NCBI GenBank assembly: GCA_049116335.1
Contig: JAGDYZ010000016.1
Span: forward strand, 124,001-188,000
Direction: 5' to 3'
Origin: CANMIH01 sp049116335
Lineage (GTDB): Bacteria; Pseudomonadota; Alphaproteobacteria; Rhodobacterales; Rhodobacteraceae
DNA: 64,000 nucleotides
Position 1 is the first letter of the stretch, and every line of letters starts with the position of its first letter. Under the pieces are notes generated by a model. It searched no databases. It was not told the DNA's origin and was given only the letters and a program-made list of their open reading frames with translations. Of this stretch, positions 26,172 through 35,094 are shown piece by piece. A program made the position numbers and the translations under genes.

Positions 26172-26199
26172 AGAGCCCCCTGAAATTGGGGGCTTTTTT
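26172..26199 (+). terminator. Terminator of the aapJQMP operon
   Basis: Stem AGCCCCC / GGGGGCT with a 7-nt loop and a TTTTTT tail, 23 bp after the aapP stop. A textbook rho-independent terminator. Confidence 0.85.
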
Positions 26200-26403
26200 C
26201 GTATTTAGGCGCCTAAAACCGCCCAAACTGACACAAAAAACCGTTAAACTTGTTCACAGCTTCGCCTTTGGGCCCTCTTATTTCAATCTCCTGCTAACCT
26301 TTCTTGCGGCATCTAAATAGTCCATGTTCCTATTCCGCCGAGGTTGCGCAATGCCGAAAGTCCTCTCATCTTTGCTTCGCTACGTGTCTCTTGCGAACTT
26401 AAA

Positions 26404-28641
26404 ATGCGCCCAAAGATCCTGCTTGCTACGGCCATTCCGCTTGTTCTGACGGCCGGTGCGGGGACCGTTACGGTGCTCAATCTTGAGAAGATGAATGAAA
26501 GCACACGCTGGGTGGAACACACGCAGAATGTTCTTGGCAGTGCTGAAAGCATCGTGGCCTCAGCAGTGGACATGGAAACCGGGCTGCGCGGATATCTTCT
26601 GGCAGGACGTGAGGAGTTTCTGGCCCCTTATCAATCTGGCGAAGTAAAGGCCTACGAAACGCTGACCTCACTGCAAGAAACCGTAAGCGACAACCCACCT
26701 CAGGTGGCGCGCCTACAAGAGGCCGAGCAAACGCTACGCGATTGGCAGGCAAATGTGGCCACCCAAGCCATTGCCCTGCGTCGCGAGATTGGCGATGCGG
26801 CAACCATGAACGACATGGCGGACGAAATTCGCAAAGCCCGCGGTAAAACCTACTTTGATACCTTCAGAAGCGAAATTGCCGCGTTCATCGGCGCCGAACG
26901 GTTTCTTCTTGCAGGTCGGCGCTCTGAGTTTGTCTCAACCGTCACAAAAGGCTCCTCCGATACCGCAGGTGTTGTTGAAGCCACGAAACGGTTTGAGCGC
27001 ACCTATAAAGTGATCGGTACCGCCAATGCCTTGCTTGAAGCGGCGATCAACATGGAAACCGGTGCCCGTGGCTTTCTTCTGGCCGGGGAAGAACAGTTTC
27101 TCGAGCCCTACAACAAAGGCGCGGAAAGCTTTTCCAAACAGCTCGCCACATTGAAGGATCTTGTTGGCGCCAACCCCACCCAGATGCAGCGGCTAGAGAG
27201 AATTGAGGCTCTGATCACGGAATGGCGTGACAAAGTTGTCGATCCCACCATTTTCCTGCGTCGCGACATTGGCGACGCGGCCACCATGGACGACATGGCT
27301 GACTTTGTTGCAGCCGGCAAAGGCAAGGTCTACTTCGACTCCTTCCGGCAGATCATGGCCGACTTCTCTTCCATCGAAGCCGATCTGATGGTGCAGCGGC
27401 GCGCTGAAAGCCTGGCCACAGCTGCCACCACGCGCATGACCATTATCGGCGCGACCACCGCCGCGGTGCTGCTGGGCGCGATCTTGGCACTGCTGGTTGG
27501 CAACGGCATCGCCCGTGGCGTGGGTCGTATCAATCGCGCCATGGAAACCTTGGCGTCCGGCACCAACGACATTCAAATTGATGGCAAAGAGCGCAAAGAT
27601 GAAGTTGGGGCCATGGCTCGGTCGCTGGATATTTTCCGTAGCTCGCTGGCTGAGGTTCAGCAGACCGAACGCGCCAAAGCCGTTGAACAGGCTGCGGAAC
27701 AAAACGCCGTTGTTCAGGAAATCAGTGACGGGCTCTCTGCCTTTGCCCGTGGCGATCTGACCGCACGACTTGATCGGGAGTTTCCTGAGGAATACGAACA
27801 ACTGCGGCAGGATTTCAATGCCTCAGGTCTTCGTCTGAACGAGGTGATCTCGCGTGTGGTTGAGGCTGCAAACAGCATTCGTCATGGCGCATCGCAGATT
27901 GATGGCGCAACCAACGATCTGTCCCATCGGACCACCAATCAGGCCGCCACATTGGAAGAAACCGCCGCTGCGATGGAACAGCTCGCCGGGTCGGTGAATG
28001 CCGCAGCCGAACGATCGCGCAATGTCGAGGGCATCACCCAAGAGGCGCATCAAGAGGCACAATCCAGCGGGGCTTTGGTGGAACAGGCCGTCAGCGCCAT
28101 GGACAAGATCAAGCAATCTTCGCATGACATCGTGAAAATCGTCAAAGTCATCGACGATATCGCCTTCCAAACCAATCTCTTGGCCCTTAACGCAGGTGTT
28201 GAAGCCGCGCGTGCAGGCACCGCCGGCAAAGGCTTTGCCGTGGTCGCCAACGAGGTTCAGGGCCTGGCGCAACACTCCGCTGATGCCGCCACGCAAATCC
28301 GCACCTTGATTGATGAAACCACGGTTCACATCGAACATGGTGTCGGCCTTGTGGACAAAACAGGGGGTGCACTGAAAGGCATTGTGGAGCAGGTGACAAG
28401 CATCTCTGCACTGGTAAGCGAAATCGCCGAAGGCGCCTCGGACCAGTCCGCAGGCCTGAGCGAGATCAACACAGGTGTGGCCCAGCTGGACACCGCAACG
28501 CAGCAGAATACGGGAATGGTGCAAGAGGCCAGCGCCGTCGCAACGCAGCTCACCCATGATGCAGGCGCGCTAGATGCACTTGTGGCCCAGTTCCAGATCT
28601 CAGACGAGACCCCGGAAACTCGTGCCAAACAGGCAGCTTAA
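26404..28641 (+). CDS. Methyl-accepting chemotaxis protein with duplicated CHASE3-like sensor
   Basis: 745-aa receptor. Membrane segment 1 at ~6-25. Residues ~37-330 contain two CHASE3-like sensor units repeated with an exact 160-residue period: METG at 57-60 and again at 217-220, and RREIGDAATMNDMAD near 127 and RRDIGDAATMDDMAD near 287. Membrane segment 2 is at ~345-368, then HAMP and a signalling domain with hairpin DIAFQTNLLALNAGVEAARA. The signalling domain differs from those of the two receptors in the che block, so it may serve another array. The ATG at 26404 is preferred to a TTG 60 bp upstream because it opens directly into the first membrane helix; the ribosome site is weak. Ligand unknown. 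Confidence 0.88.
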   Translation: MRPKILLATAIPLVLTAGAGTVTVLNLEKMNESTRWVEHTQNVLGSAESIVASAVDMETGLRGYLLAGREEFLAPYQSGEVKAYETLTSLQETVSDNPPQVARLQEAEQTLRDWQANVATQAIALRREIGDAATMNDMADEIRKARGKTYFDTFRSEIAAFIGAERFLLAGRRSEFVSTVTKGSSDTAGVVEATKRFERTYKVIGTANALLEAAINMETGARGFLLAGEEQFLEPYNKGAESFSKQLATLKDLVGANPTQMQRLERIEALITEWRDKVVDPTIFLRRDIGDAATMDDMADFVAAGKGKVYFDSFRQIMADFSSIEADLMVQRRAESLATAATTRMTIIGATTAAVLLGAILALLVGNGIARGVGRINRAMETLASGTNDIQIDGKERKDEVGAMARSLDIFRSSLAEVQQTERAKAVEQAAEQNAVVQEISDGLSAFARGDLTARLDREFPEEYEQLRQDFNASGLRLNEVISRVVEAANSIRHGASQIDGATNDLSHRTTNQAATLEETAAAMEQLAGSVNAAAERSRNVEGITQEAHQEAQSSGALVEQAVSAMDKIKQSSHDIVKIVKVIDDIAFQTNLLALNAGVEAARAGTAGKGFAVVANEVQGLAQHSADAATQIRTLIDETTVHIEHGVGLVDKTGGALKGIVEQVTSISALVSEIAEGASDQSAGLSEINTGVAQLDTATQQNTGMVQEASAVATQLTHDAGALDALVAQFQISDETPETRAKQAA

Positions 28642-28646
28642 TCCAG

Positions 28647-28675
28647 TCAGGCGGACGGTTTCCCCGTCCGCCTGA
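28647..28675. terminator. Shared hairpin between convergent genes
   Basis: A 12-bp stem (28647-28658 with 28664-28675) with a 5-nt loop lies between the stops of the receptor (+) and the racemase-family gene (-). There is no long U-tract on either strand, so termination efficiency is uncertain. Confidence 0.6.
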
Positions 28676-28683
28676 TCCTCGCA

Positions 28684-29709
28684 TTAATTGCCCCAGGTAT
28701 CCTTTAAACGATATCCACCGGGCCAAGGGTCGTCCGGATCAAGCATGTGCTGATGTGTGCCTGTCACCCAGCCACGCCCACTGATCTCAGGAACAATCGC
28801 CGTGCGTGAGCCGACTTGAACCTGCTCAACAATGCGGCCGGTAAAGCGTGATCCAATAATGGATTCTGCCTCAAAGCTTTCCCCCACTTTCATCTCGCCC
28901 CGCGCCGCCATCAAGGCCATGCGTGCCGACACCGCCGTTCCGGTGGGCGAGCGATCCACTTTCCCCGGTTGAATGGCTACGGCAGAGCGTCCTGTCACAC
29001 CGGTTTCATTTCGGCTCAAGGGTCCGCAAAAAGCGCAAAAGGAAATGTGATCCCAATCCGGGTTCAGAGGATGGGAAAAGCCAAGCTGTTCGTTCGCCGC
29101 GTCCGTGATCCGAACCCCGAGCTGCGCGATATCTTTGGCTTCGTGTTCTTCGATGGCAAACCCCAAGGCAGGGGCGTCCACAACCACAAAGCTGTCACCG
29201 CCATAGGCAGTATCGACCGTCAGGGTCCCAAGGCCTTCAACCTCAAGCGGCACCGCCATCTGATCCGCGAAACTTGGCAGGTTCTGTACAAAAATGCGCT
29301 GCGCCTTGCCGTCGCGGCATTCCGCGCGCACCCGAACCAGGCCACCGGGGGCTTCCAGTGTCATGAAGGTCTCGGGTTCCTGCATCGGAATGATGCCGCC
29401 ATCCAGCAGCACCGTTGACACACAGATCGAATTTGATCCCGACATCGGTGGCGTGTCTTCCGGCTCCATGATGATAAAGGCCGCGTCTGCGTCCGGGTGT
29501 TTGGGCGGAACCAACAGGTTCACATGGCGAAACACACCACCGCGCGGCTCGTTGAGCACAAAGTTTCGCAGGGTTTGATCTTCGGCAATGAACCTGCGTT
29601 GTTCCCACAGCGTTTCACCCGGAGGCGGCGTCACACCGCCAACAATCACATCCCCCACTTCGCCCTCAGCGTGGCACGAAATCACGTGCACTGTTTTACT
29701 TGATCGCAT
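28684..29709 (-). CDS. Proline racemase superfamily protein (hydroxyproline epimerase/dehydratase type)
   Basis: 341 aa, the full length of the family. Proline racemase and 4-hydroxyproline 2-epimerase use two Cys, and trans-3-hydroxyproline dehydratase uses Cys plus Thr. Here the first position is Ser (S90 in PPMSGSNSICV) and the second is Thr (T256 in DRSPTGTAVSA). A Thr at the second position is the dehydratase pattern, and neither position keeps a Cys. The next gene downstream of its promoter side is a D-amino-acid dehydrogenase (8 bp gap), which is the context of an epimerase (L to D, then oxidation). The two lines of evidence conflict, so the reaction is left open. Likely role: catabolism of a hydroxyproline or related imino acid. 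Confidence 0.85.
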   Translation of the reverse strand: MRSSKTVHVISCHAEGEVGDVIVGGVTPPPGETLWEQRRFIAEDQTLRNFVLNEPRGGVFRHVNLLVPPKHPDADAAFIIMEPEDTPPMSGSNSICVSTVLLDGGIIPMQEPETFMTLEAPGGLVRVRAECRDGKAQRIFVQNLPSFADQMAVPLEVEGLGTLTVDTAYGGDSFVVVDAPALGFAIEEHEAKDIAQLGVRITDAANEQLGFSHPLNPDWDHISFCAFCGPLSRNETGVTGRSAVAIQPGKVDRSPTGTAVSARMALMAARGEMKVGESFEAESIIGSRFTGRIVEQVQVGSRTAIVPEISGRGWVTGTHQHMLDPDDPWPGGYRLKDTWGN

Positions 29710-29717
29710 GTCTCACC

Positions 29718-30962
29718 TCAAAACCGTGTTGCCGCATAGGGCGCGATATCAAGCGCGGCCTTTGTGTTTTCCATCAGATTACAGACGATCTCTGCTGTGC
29801 CCGCCGATTGGGTGAGCCCCAGATGCCCGTGCCCAAAGGCATAAATCACCTGCGGTACTCCGGGTGCGTGATCGATCACGGGGAGCGTGTCGGGCAGAGA
29901 CGGACGGAAGCCCATCCATTGTGTGCCCCCTTCGGTGATCAGACCCGGGGCAAAGCTCTTGGCCTTTTTCAACAAGATATCCGCACGTTTGTAGTTGGGC
30001 GGAAGGTCCAGCCCGCCAAGCTCGACCGCACCGCCAACCCGGACACCGCCATTGATGCGTGACATTACAAATCCATGCGCGCCAAAGGTCAAATGCGTGC
30101 GCAGATCAAAGGCCCCTGCCGGCAGGGTTGTGTTGTAGCCGCGCTCGGTTTCCAGCGGGATGTGGTGCCCCAGTTTGCGCGCCATTTGATGCGACCAGGC
30201 CCCACAGGCGACCACGACGCGATCCGCCTGAAGTGCTTCGCCCCCTGCAATTAGAGAGACACCTTCCGGAATCGGCTTTATCTCTTGCACGTCGGCGATT
30301 TGGATCTCGCCCCCTTGGGCGACAAAGGCATCGGCCACAAATTGCGTCCAGGATTTCGGATCAATGGTGCTATACCAATGCGGGGTAAACCGCGCATGGG
30401 TAAAGCGGGCGTCCAACCCCGGCTGGATCTCGGCAATGGCTTCGGGGCTGGTGAGGTCATCAAAGACAACACCATTGTCACGCTTAAGATCCCAGGCCGC
30501 CTGGCTTGCTTTGAATTGGGCCGCGCCTTCAAACAATCCCATCTGGCCTGCGCGCTGGATCAGATGCTCACCATCTATTTGTTTGATTTGACGCTCTAAG
30601 GCTGCGCGACAATGATCCATCAATGCTGTCTGCGCCTTCAACGAATGTTCATAGCGGTCTTTCCAGCTTGCCCGCCAGAACCGCAGCATCCACGGCATGA
30701 TCTCTACCAGATAACGCGGTGGAATGGACAAAGGTCCCAACGGATCCATTATCCATTTTGGCGCCTTAAGCATAATCCCCGGCGACGCCAGCGGCTGGAC
30801 CTCAGCAAAAGCAAAGGCGCCTGCATTGCCCTGAGAGGCCTGCGCCGCGACACCCGTCCGGTCTAAGACCGTCACCTGATACCCACGTGATTGCAGGGCC
30901 AGCGCGGTGCTCACCCCAACAATCCCTGCCCCGACCACAATCACAGTTTTTGATTGGCCCAT
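29718..30962 (-). CDS. FAD-dependent D-amino-acid dehydrogenase, DadA/HypO-like
   Basis: 414-aa DAO-family flavoprotein with N-terminal dinucleotide motif VVGAGIVGVSTALALQSRGY. The C-terminal part has the expected FAD-contacting segment GFRPSLPDTLPVIDHAPG and the YAFGHGHLGLTQSAGTAEIV end typical of DadA-like enzymes. It would oxidise a D-amino or D-imino acid (for example cis-4-hydroxy-D-proline) and pass electrons to the respiratory chain. First gene of a two-gene operon with the racemase-family gene. Substrate is inferred from that neighbour. Confidence 0.87.
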   Translation of the reverse strand: MGQSKTVIVVGAGIVGVSTALALQSRGYQVTVLDRTGVAAQASQGNAGAFAFAEVQPLASPGIMLKAPKWIMDPLGPLSIPPRYLVEIMPWMLRFWRASWKDRYEHSLKAQTALMDHCRAALERQIKQIDGEHLIQRAGQMGLFEGAAQFKASQAAWDLKRDNGVVFDDLTSPEAIAEIQPGLDARFTHARFTPHWYSTIDPKSWTQFVADAFVAQGGEIQIADVQEIKPIPEGVSLIAGGEALQADRVVVACGAWSHQMARKLGHHIPLETERGYNTTLPAGAFDLRTHLTFGAHGFVMSRINGGVRVGGAVELGGLDLPPNYKRADILLKKAKSFAPGLITEGGTQWMGFRPSLPDTLPVIDHAPGVPQVIYAFGHGHLGLTQSAGTAEIVCNLMENTKAALDIAPYAATRF

Positions 30963-31120
30963 GACGTTTCAGCCTCTTTCTTCCAACTTAACCGAGACAT
31001 TACAGATCCGTGACGGCGCGGAAAGAAAAATCGGCTGATTTTGTATCCAAAAGGCAATCTGCCTAAGTTCTGGCCAATGTCATTGGTGAAATACTCGGAA
31101 AACCCCTCATCAAAACACGC

Positions 31121-32011
31121 CTAGACCAGCTCTTTGGTCTTTTCGAAACACTCGCGCAGCCAGGCCTCAAACAGATGCACCTCGGGGCGCAGCGCATCTT
31201 CTGGTTTGCGACGCACAAGATAATGCCCCTGCCGGAAATCAATAGGCTCACCTGCCAATGCGATTCCGGCGCCCGCTGCGATGGCGTCTTTGGCAAATCG
31301 GGTCAGAACAACGGCAAATCCGCCGCCCGCCGCAACCACGCCAATCGATGCGCAGGTGGTATCAAGATAATAGCGCACCGCGTTGCGATCCATGATCAGC
31401 CCATTTGCAGAAAAATAGCGGTCCCAGTGGTCATCATGCCCGAGGATATGAACCAGCGGCCCGGTCAAAAGATCCTCGGGGGTTGAGATTTGTGACACCT
31501 GAGTGGCGGCACAGATGGGCACAATGGTTTCCTCTGAGATCCGCTCACTGACGCCCTCGGTTTGCGCCCCGGTTCCCAGCCGAATTTCAACATCGACATC
31601 CCCGGGATCTGTGGAATCCGCCCAGATGTTAGATACCAGCCGAATGTCGATTTCGGGATGCAAGGCACGGAACTGCGGCAATCGCGAGACCAGAAAATGC
31701 GTGGCGGTCGAGATGGGCACCTTTACGGTTAGGCTCCGTTTGCCCAGGGTGCCAAACAGGCTTGTGGTGGCCAGCGTGATATCTGCCAGAGCCTGACGGA
31801 TTGTGGGAACATAGGCCAACCCCATTTCTGTCAGCGCCAAATGCCGGGCGTTACGTGTAAAGAGCTGGCACCCCAGTGTTTTTTCTAACGTCCGCACATG
31901 AAGGCTCAACGCGGTTTGGGTCAGCCCGAGCTCTTTCGCCGCCTCAGTAAAATTGAGATGCCGGGCCGCCGCCTCAAAGGACCGCAGCCAGATCAGATTG
32001 GGTTGGGCCAT
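31121..32011 (-). CDS. LysR family regulator, GcvA-like
   Basis: 296-aa LysR-type regulator with winged helix LRSFEAAARHLNFTEAAKEL and LTQTALSLHVRTLEKTLGCQ. It lies 158 bp upstream of the D-amino-acid dehydrogenase gene in the same orientation and is divergent from the 3-hydroxyisobutyrate-dehydrogenase-like gene, so it could regulate either. Effector unknown. Confidence 0.92.
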   Translation of the reverse strand: MAQPNLIWLRSFEAAARHLNFTEAAKELGLTQTALSLHVRTLEKTLGCQLFTRNARHLALTEMGLAYVPTIRQALADITLATTSLFGTLGKRSLTVKVPISTATHFLVSRLPQFRALHPEIDIRLVSNIWADSTDPGDVDVEIRLGTGAQTEGVSERISEETIVPICAATQVSQISTPEDLLTGPLVHILGHDDHWDRYFSANGLIMDRNAVRYYLDTTCASIGVVAAGGGFAVVLTRFAKDAIAAGAGIALAGEPIDFRQGHYLVRRKPEDALRPEVHLFEAWLRECFEKTKELV

Positions 32012-32130
32012 GTTACCACCAAATTTTCTTACCCTTAACGCCCAAGATAATTCGTTTTTCTTTCTCGAGACAAGAGGTCAGACTTTTGCCGAACGCGCCA
32101 TTTGCGCGACCGGACTTAGGAGATGTCTCT

Positions 32131-33096
32131 ATGAAAGTTGGATTTATTGGGCTCGGCAACGTTGGCCATAAGCTCAGCGGATCGCTGCTGCGCAACGGCG
32201 TTGATCTGACGGTGCACGATCTTAACAGCGATCTTGTTGACCTGTTTGTTGAAAAAGGGGCCAAACGCGGTGAAAGCCCTGCGCAATTGATGCGCGACTG
32301 TGACGCCGTCATCACCTGTCTCCCCTCGCCCGCCGCCTCAGATGCCGTGATGCAAGAGATGCTGCCCGAGGTGAAAGCGGGTAAGATCTGGATGGAGATG
32401 TCGACCACCGACGAGGCCGAGGCCAAACGTCTGGGTGCCATGGTGATTGAACGCGGCGGCGCAGCTGTAGATTGCCCCGTATCCGGCGGGTGCCACCGCG
32501 CGGATACCGGCAATATCGCAATTTTCGCCGGATGTGATCGCGCCACCTTTGAACGTATTTTGCCCTTCCTGACCACCATGGGCCGCCGCATTCTGCACAC
32601 TGGCCCGCTGGGCTCGGCCTCGGTGCTCAAAGTTGTGACCAACTATCTTGCCACGGTGCATCTGGTGGCCAATGCCGAGGCACTTGTAACCGCGAGGGCC
32701 GCAGGCATGGATCTGAACACCACCTATGAGGCCATCAAGATCAGCTCGGGCAATTCGTTCAGCCATGTCACCGAAAGCCAGGTCATCCTGAACGGATCGC
32801 GCGATATTTCTTTCACCATGGATCTTGTGAAAAAGGACGTGGGCTTGTTCCAAGAGGTGGCCGAGCGCGCCAATGTGCCGCTTGAGGTCAGCCCGCTGAT
32901 GGTCAAGATCTTTGATGACGGGATTGAAAAATACGGCGATCGCGAGCTGTCGCCCAACATCATCCGCCGTCTCGAAGACGCCACGGGATTGGACATCCGT
33001 GCACCAGGATTCCCACCTGAAATGGTGGACGATGAACCAGAAGAACCCGGATACGAAGTGATCCCACAGGGTGCCGAGCTTAAGGCCGCTGAATAA
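32131..33096 (+). CDS. Beta-hydroxyacid dehydrogenase, 3-hydroxyisobutyrate dehydrogenase family
   Basis: 321-aa NAD(P)-dependent dehydrogenase. Nucleotide motif VGFIGLGNVGHKL at the N-terminus, substrate motif VDCPVSGGCHRADTGN and catalytic Lys in SASVLKVVTNYLA. The C-terminus extends beyond the core with an acidic segment (MVDDEPEEPGYEVIP). AGGAGAT precedes the ATG at 32131. Divergent from the LysR gene. Substrate unknown; a small hydroxy acid is expected. Confidence 0.9.
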   Translation: MKVGFIGLGNVGHKLSGSLLRNGVDLTVHDLNSDLVDLFVEKGAKRGESPAQLMRDCDAVITCLPSPAASDAVMQEMLPEVKAGKIWMEMSTTDEAEAKRLGAMVIERGGAAVDCPVSGGCHRADTGNIAIFAGCDRATFERILPFLTTMGRRILHTGPLGSASVLKVVTNYLATVHLVANAEALVTARAAGMDLNTTYEAIKISSGNSFSHVTESQVILNGSRDISFTMDLVKKDVGLFQEVAERANVPLEVSPLMVKIFDDGIEKYGDRELSPNIIRRLEDATGLDIRAPGFPPEMVDDEPEEPGYEVIPQGAELKAAE

Positions 33097-33259
33097 TCTC
33101 ATGGCCCGACTGCCCCATATCCAGCATTCGGGCCCCACGCCTCAAATTGAGGCGCGCGCAGGTGCGCCCAATCCACATATCCGCCCCTCGCGGCAATACC
33201 CCTACGAGCCTCCTCCTGCCCATTCGTGACCGCAATTGATTTCACGAAAAGGACAGGAC

Positions 33260-34279
33260 ATGAAAGACACAAAAACACCGGGGGTATCCCCTTCGGAGCC
33301 CCCCGCCATGAGCCGTGAATGGCACTGGCACCCCGCATTGCCCCTGAGCTATGCCGCCTATTGGCACTGGCCCCCGCGCCCGATGACCTTTCTCAAATGG
33401 GTCTGGAGCAACTACCTTCAGGTGTCAGACAGATCCCTGTATCTCGCCTTCGCCTTCCTAGTAGCCTTTTGGTTGCAGCCCGTTGGCGCCGATCAAGCCA
33501 CGTTTCAGCTGGGCTGGTTGGCCCATGTTCTCATCCGCAACCTGATCGCGCTTCTCGTGGTGGCCGGTGGCTTGCACTTTTGGTTCTACGGCATTGATGG
33601 GCAGGGGAAACTGCTGAAGTTCGATCCGCGCCCCTACATGAAGCGCAAAAATGCGCTCTATAAGTTTGGCTATCAGACTTGGGACAACATGTTTTATTCT
33701 CTGGTGTCGGGCGTGCCGATTTTCTCAGCCTATGAGATCGGGTTGCGCTGGATGTATGCCAATGACCTGATGTTCGCCACGTCGTGGGCTGCGCATCCGA
33801 TCTGGTTTATTGCGCTCTTCCCGCTTTTGGCGCTCTGGCAGAGCTTTCATTTCTATATTGTGCATCTCGCGCTGCACCACCCGAAGATCTATCAATATGT
33901 GCACTCGGTGCATCATCGGAACGTCAACACCGGGCCATGGTCGGGCACCTCAATGCACCCCTTAGAACACCTAGGCTATTTCAGCGCCTTCCTGATCCTT
34001 CTGATCCTGCCCAGCCATCCGGTGCATATGCTGTTTTTGGGCTATTGGCTGATCCTCGGCGCGGCCTCGTCCCATTCCGGCTATGAAGCCATTTGGGTCA
34101 AAGACCGCTCACGTCTCTTGATAGGGGCGTTTTTCCATCAGCTGCATCATCGATACTACGAATGCAACTACGGCAACTCAGAGATGCCTTGGGACAAGTG
34201 GTTTGGCACGTTCCACGATGGCAGCGAAGAGGCCACCAAACGCACCCGAGATCGCAAGCGTCGGATGCACGCCAAGTAA
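33260..34279 (+). CDS. Sterol desaturase / fatty acid hydroxylase family membrane oxygenase
   Basis: 339-aa di-iron membrane enzyme. His motifs: H197/H202 (HFYIVH), H206-H207, H215/H218/H219 (HSVHH) and a third cluster HQLHHRYYE near the C-terminus, with hydrophobic helices between. Such enzymes hydroxylate or desaturate lipids, sterols or carotenoids. The ATG at 33260 follows AGGACAGG; a TTG 24 bp upstream is also in frame. No lipid-biosynthesis neighbour indicates the substrate. The 163 bp before it hold no recognisable gene. Confidence 0.9.
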   Translation: MKDTKTPGVSPSEPPAMSREWHWHPALPLSYAAYWHWPPRPMTFLKWVWSNYLQVSDRSLYLAFAFLVAFWLQPVGADQATFQLGWLAHVLIRNLIALLVVAGGLHFWFYGIDGQGKLLKFDPRPYMKRKNALYKFGYQTWDNMFYSLVSGVPIFSAYEIGLRWMYANDLMFATSWAAHPIWFIALFPLLALWQSFHFYIVHLALHHPKIYQYVHSVHHRNVNTGPWSGTSMHPLEHLGYFSAFLILLILPSHPVHMLFLGYWLILGAASSHSGYEAIWVKDRSRLLIGAFFHQLHHRYYECNYGNSEMPWDKWFGTFHDGSEEATKRTRDRKRRMHAK

Positions 34280-34280
34280 C

Positions 34281-34311
34281 AAAAACGCCCGCCAAACTTC
34301 TTCGGCGGGCG
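34281..34311 (-). terminator. Terminator of the AllA-like gene
   Basis: Stem CGCCCGCC / GGCGGGCG with a 10-nt loop. In the minus direction it is followed by TTTTT, so it serves the minus-strand gene ending at 34319. It also sits directly after the stop of the convergent gene. Confidence 0.75.
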
Positions 34312-34318
34312 CATCAGT

Positions 34319-34999
34319 TCAGCTCTCTTGCAACTTATCTAGATCCAGAGGAACGGCCATCAAGCATCCGAATTCTTTTGGAAAATCAGCGCTGACCCGC
34401 GCATGCACTGCGCCTTGTTTGTCGTAGAACCGTGACCGCTCGGACAGCGGTGTGATCGCCTCATGCCAGATGCCCGCATCAATGCAGATACCAAAGCTGC
34501 CATCACAATAAAACGCCACCCAGTCTTCGGGCTTCATGTCATCCCCGGTCTTAGCGAGCGCGGCCACAAAGGGACGGTTGTCGAGCGGGTAAAACAGCTG
34601 CCCGCCATCGGGGTGATGATTGGCGTGCCAGATCAACAACTGGGACCGGTTCGGACTTTCAGCGGCGCGCCGCGCCACTTCAGGCCGTTCGCTCCAACCC
34701 AGAATATATTTGCTTTTCACGGCCATGTTCTCGCCCAGCAGGACATCACCCTCCCACCAGAAGTCAAAGATCCCGTCTTTGTAGCCACCCTCATCCCCGG
34801 TGCCTGCGTCCACCTTGCGCCATCCCGTGTGCGGCCATTGGGTGATCGGCACCGGGTGATTGGCGAAGTCCGTCACAATCGTGCCATAGCCCGCAAAAGT
34901 TTCCGGCGTGGCGCGGATCAACGGCATCTCATACAGAGGCAGATCTTGGGGCACATCGGGGTTCATATAGTCGATCGGTGTATCGGCGGCGCTCATCAT
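34319..34999 (-). CDS. Ureidoglycolate lyase (AllA)-like cupin protein
   Basis: 226-aa protein resembling AllA-family enzymes, which cleave ureidoglycolate to glyoxylate and urea. The similarity lies in PETFAGYGTIVTDFANHPVP, in the central HHPDGGQLFYPLDNRPFVAA and in GICIDAGIWHEAITPL, the cupin strand with a His near the end. The frame is open to 35353, but residues upstream of 34999 look like random translation of the LysR promoter and gene, so MMSAADTPIDYMNPD is taken as the start. Divergent from a LysR regulator 95 bp away, the likely controller. No other purine or allantoin genes are nearby, so another ureido or carboxylate substrate is possible. Confidence 0.7.
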   Translation of the reverse strand: MMSAADTPIDYMNPDVPQDLPLYEMPLIRATPETFAGYGTIVTDFANHPVPITQWPHTGWRKVDAGTGDEGGYKDGIFDFWWEGDVLLGENMAVKSKYILGWSERPEVARRAAESPNRSQLLIWHANHHPDGGQLFYPLDNRPFVAALAKTGDDMKPEDWVAFYCDGSFGICIDAGIWHEAITPLSERSRFYDKQGAVHARVSADFPKEFGCLMAVPLDLDKLQES

Positions 35000-35094
35000 A
35001 TGGATCCAGTCTGTTGCACGTGCCGTGAAATTCTCATTGCGCCTTTGGCAAATCAAATTAATAATATTTTCCGATCCCATAAAATGATTTAACC

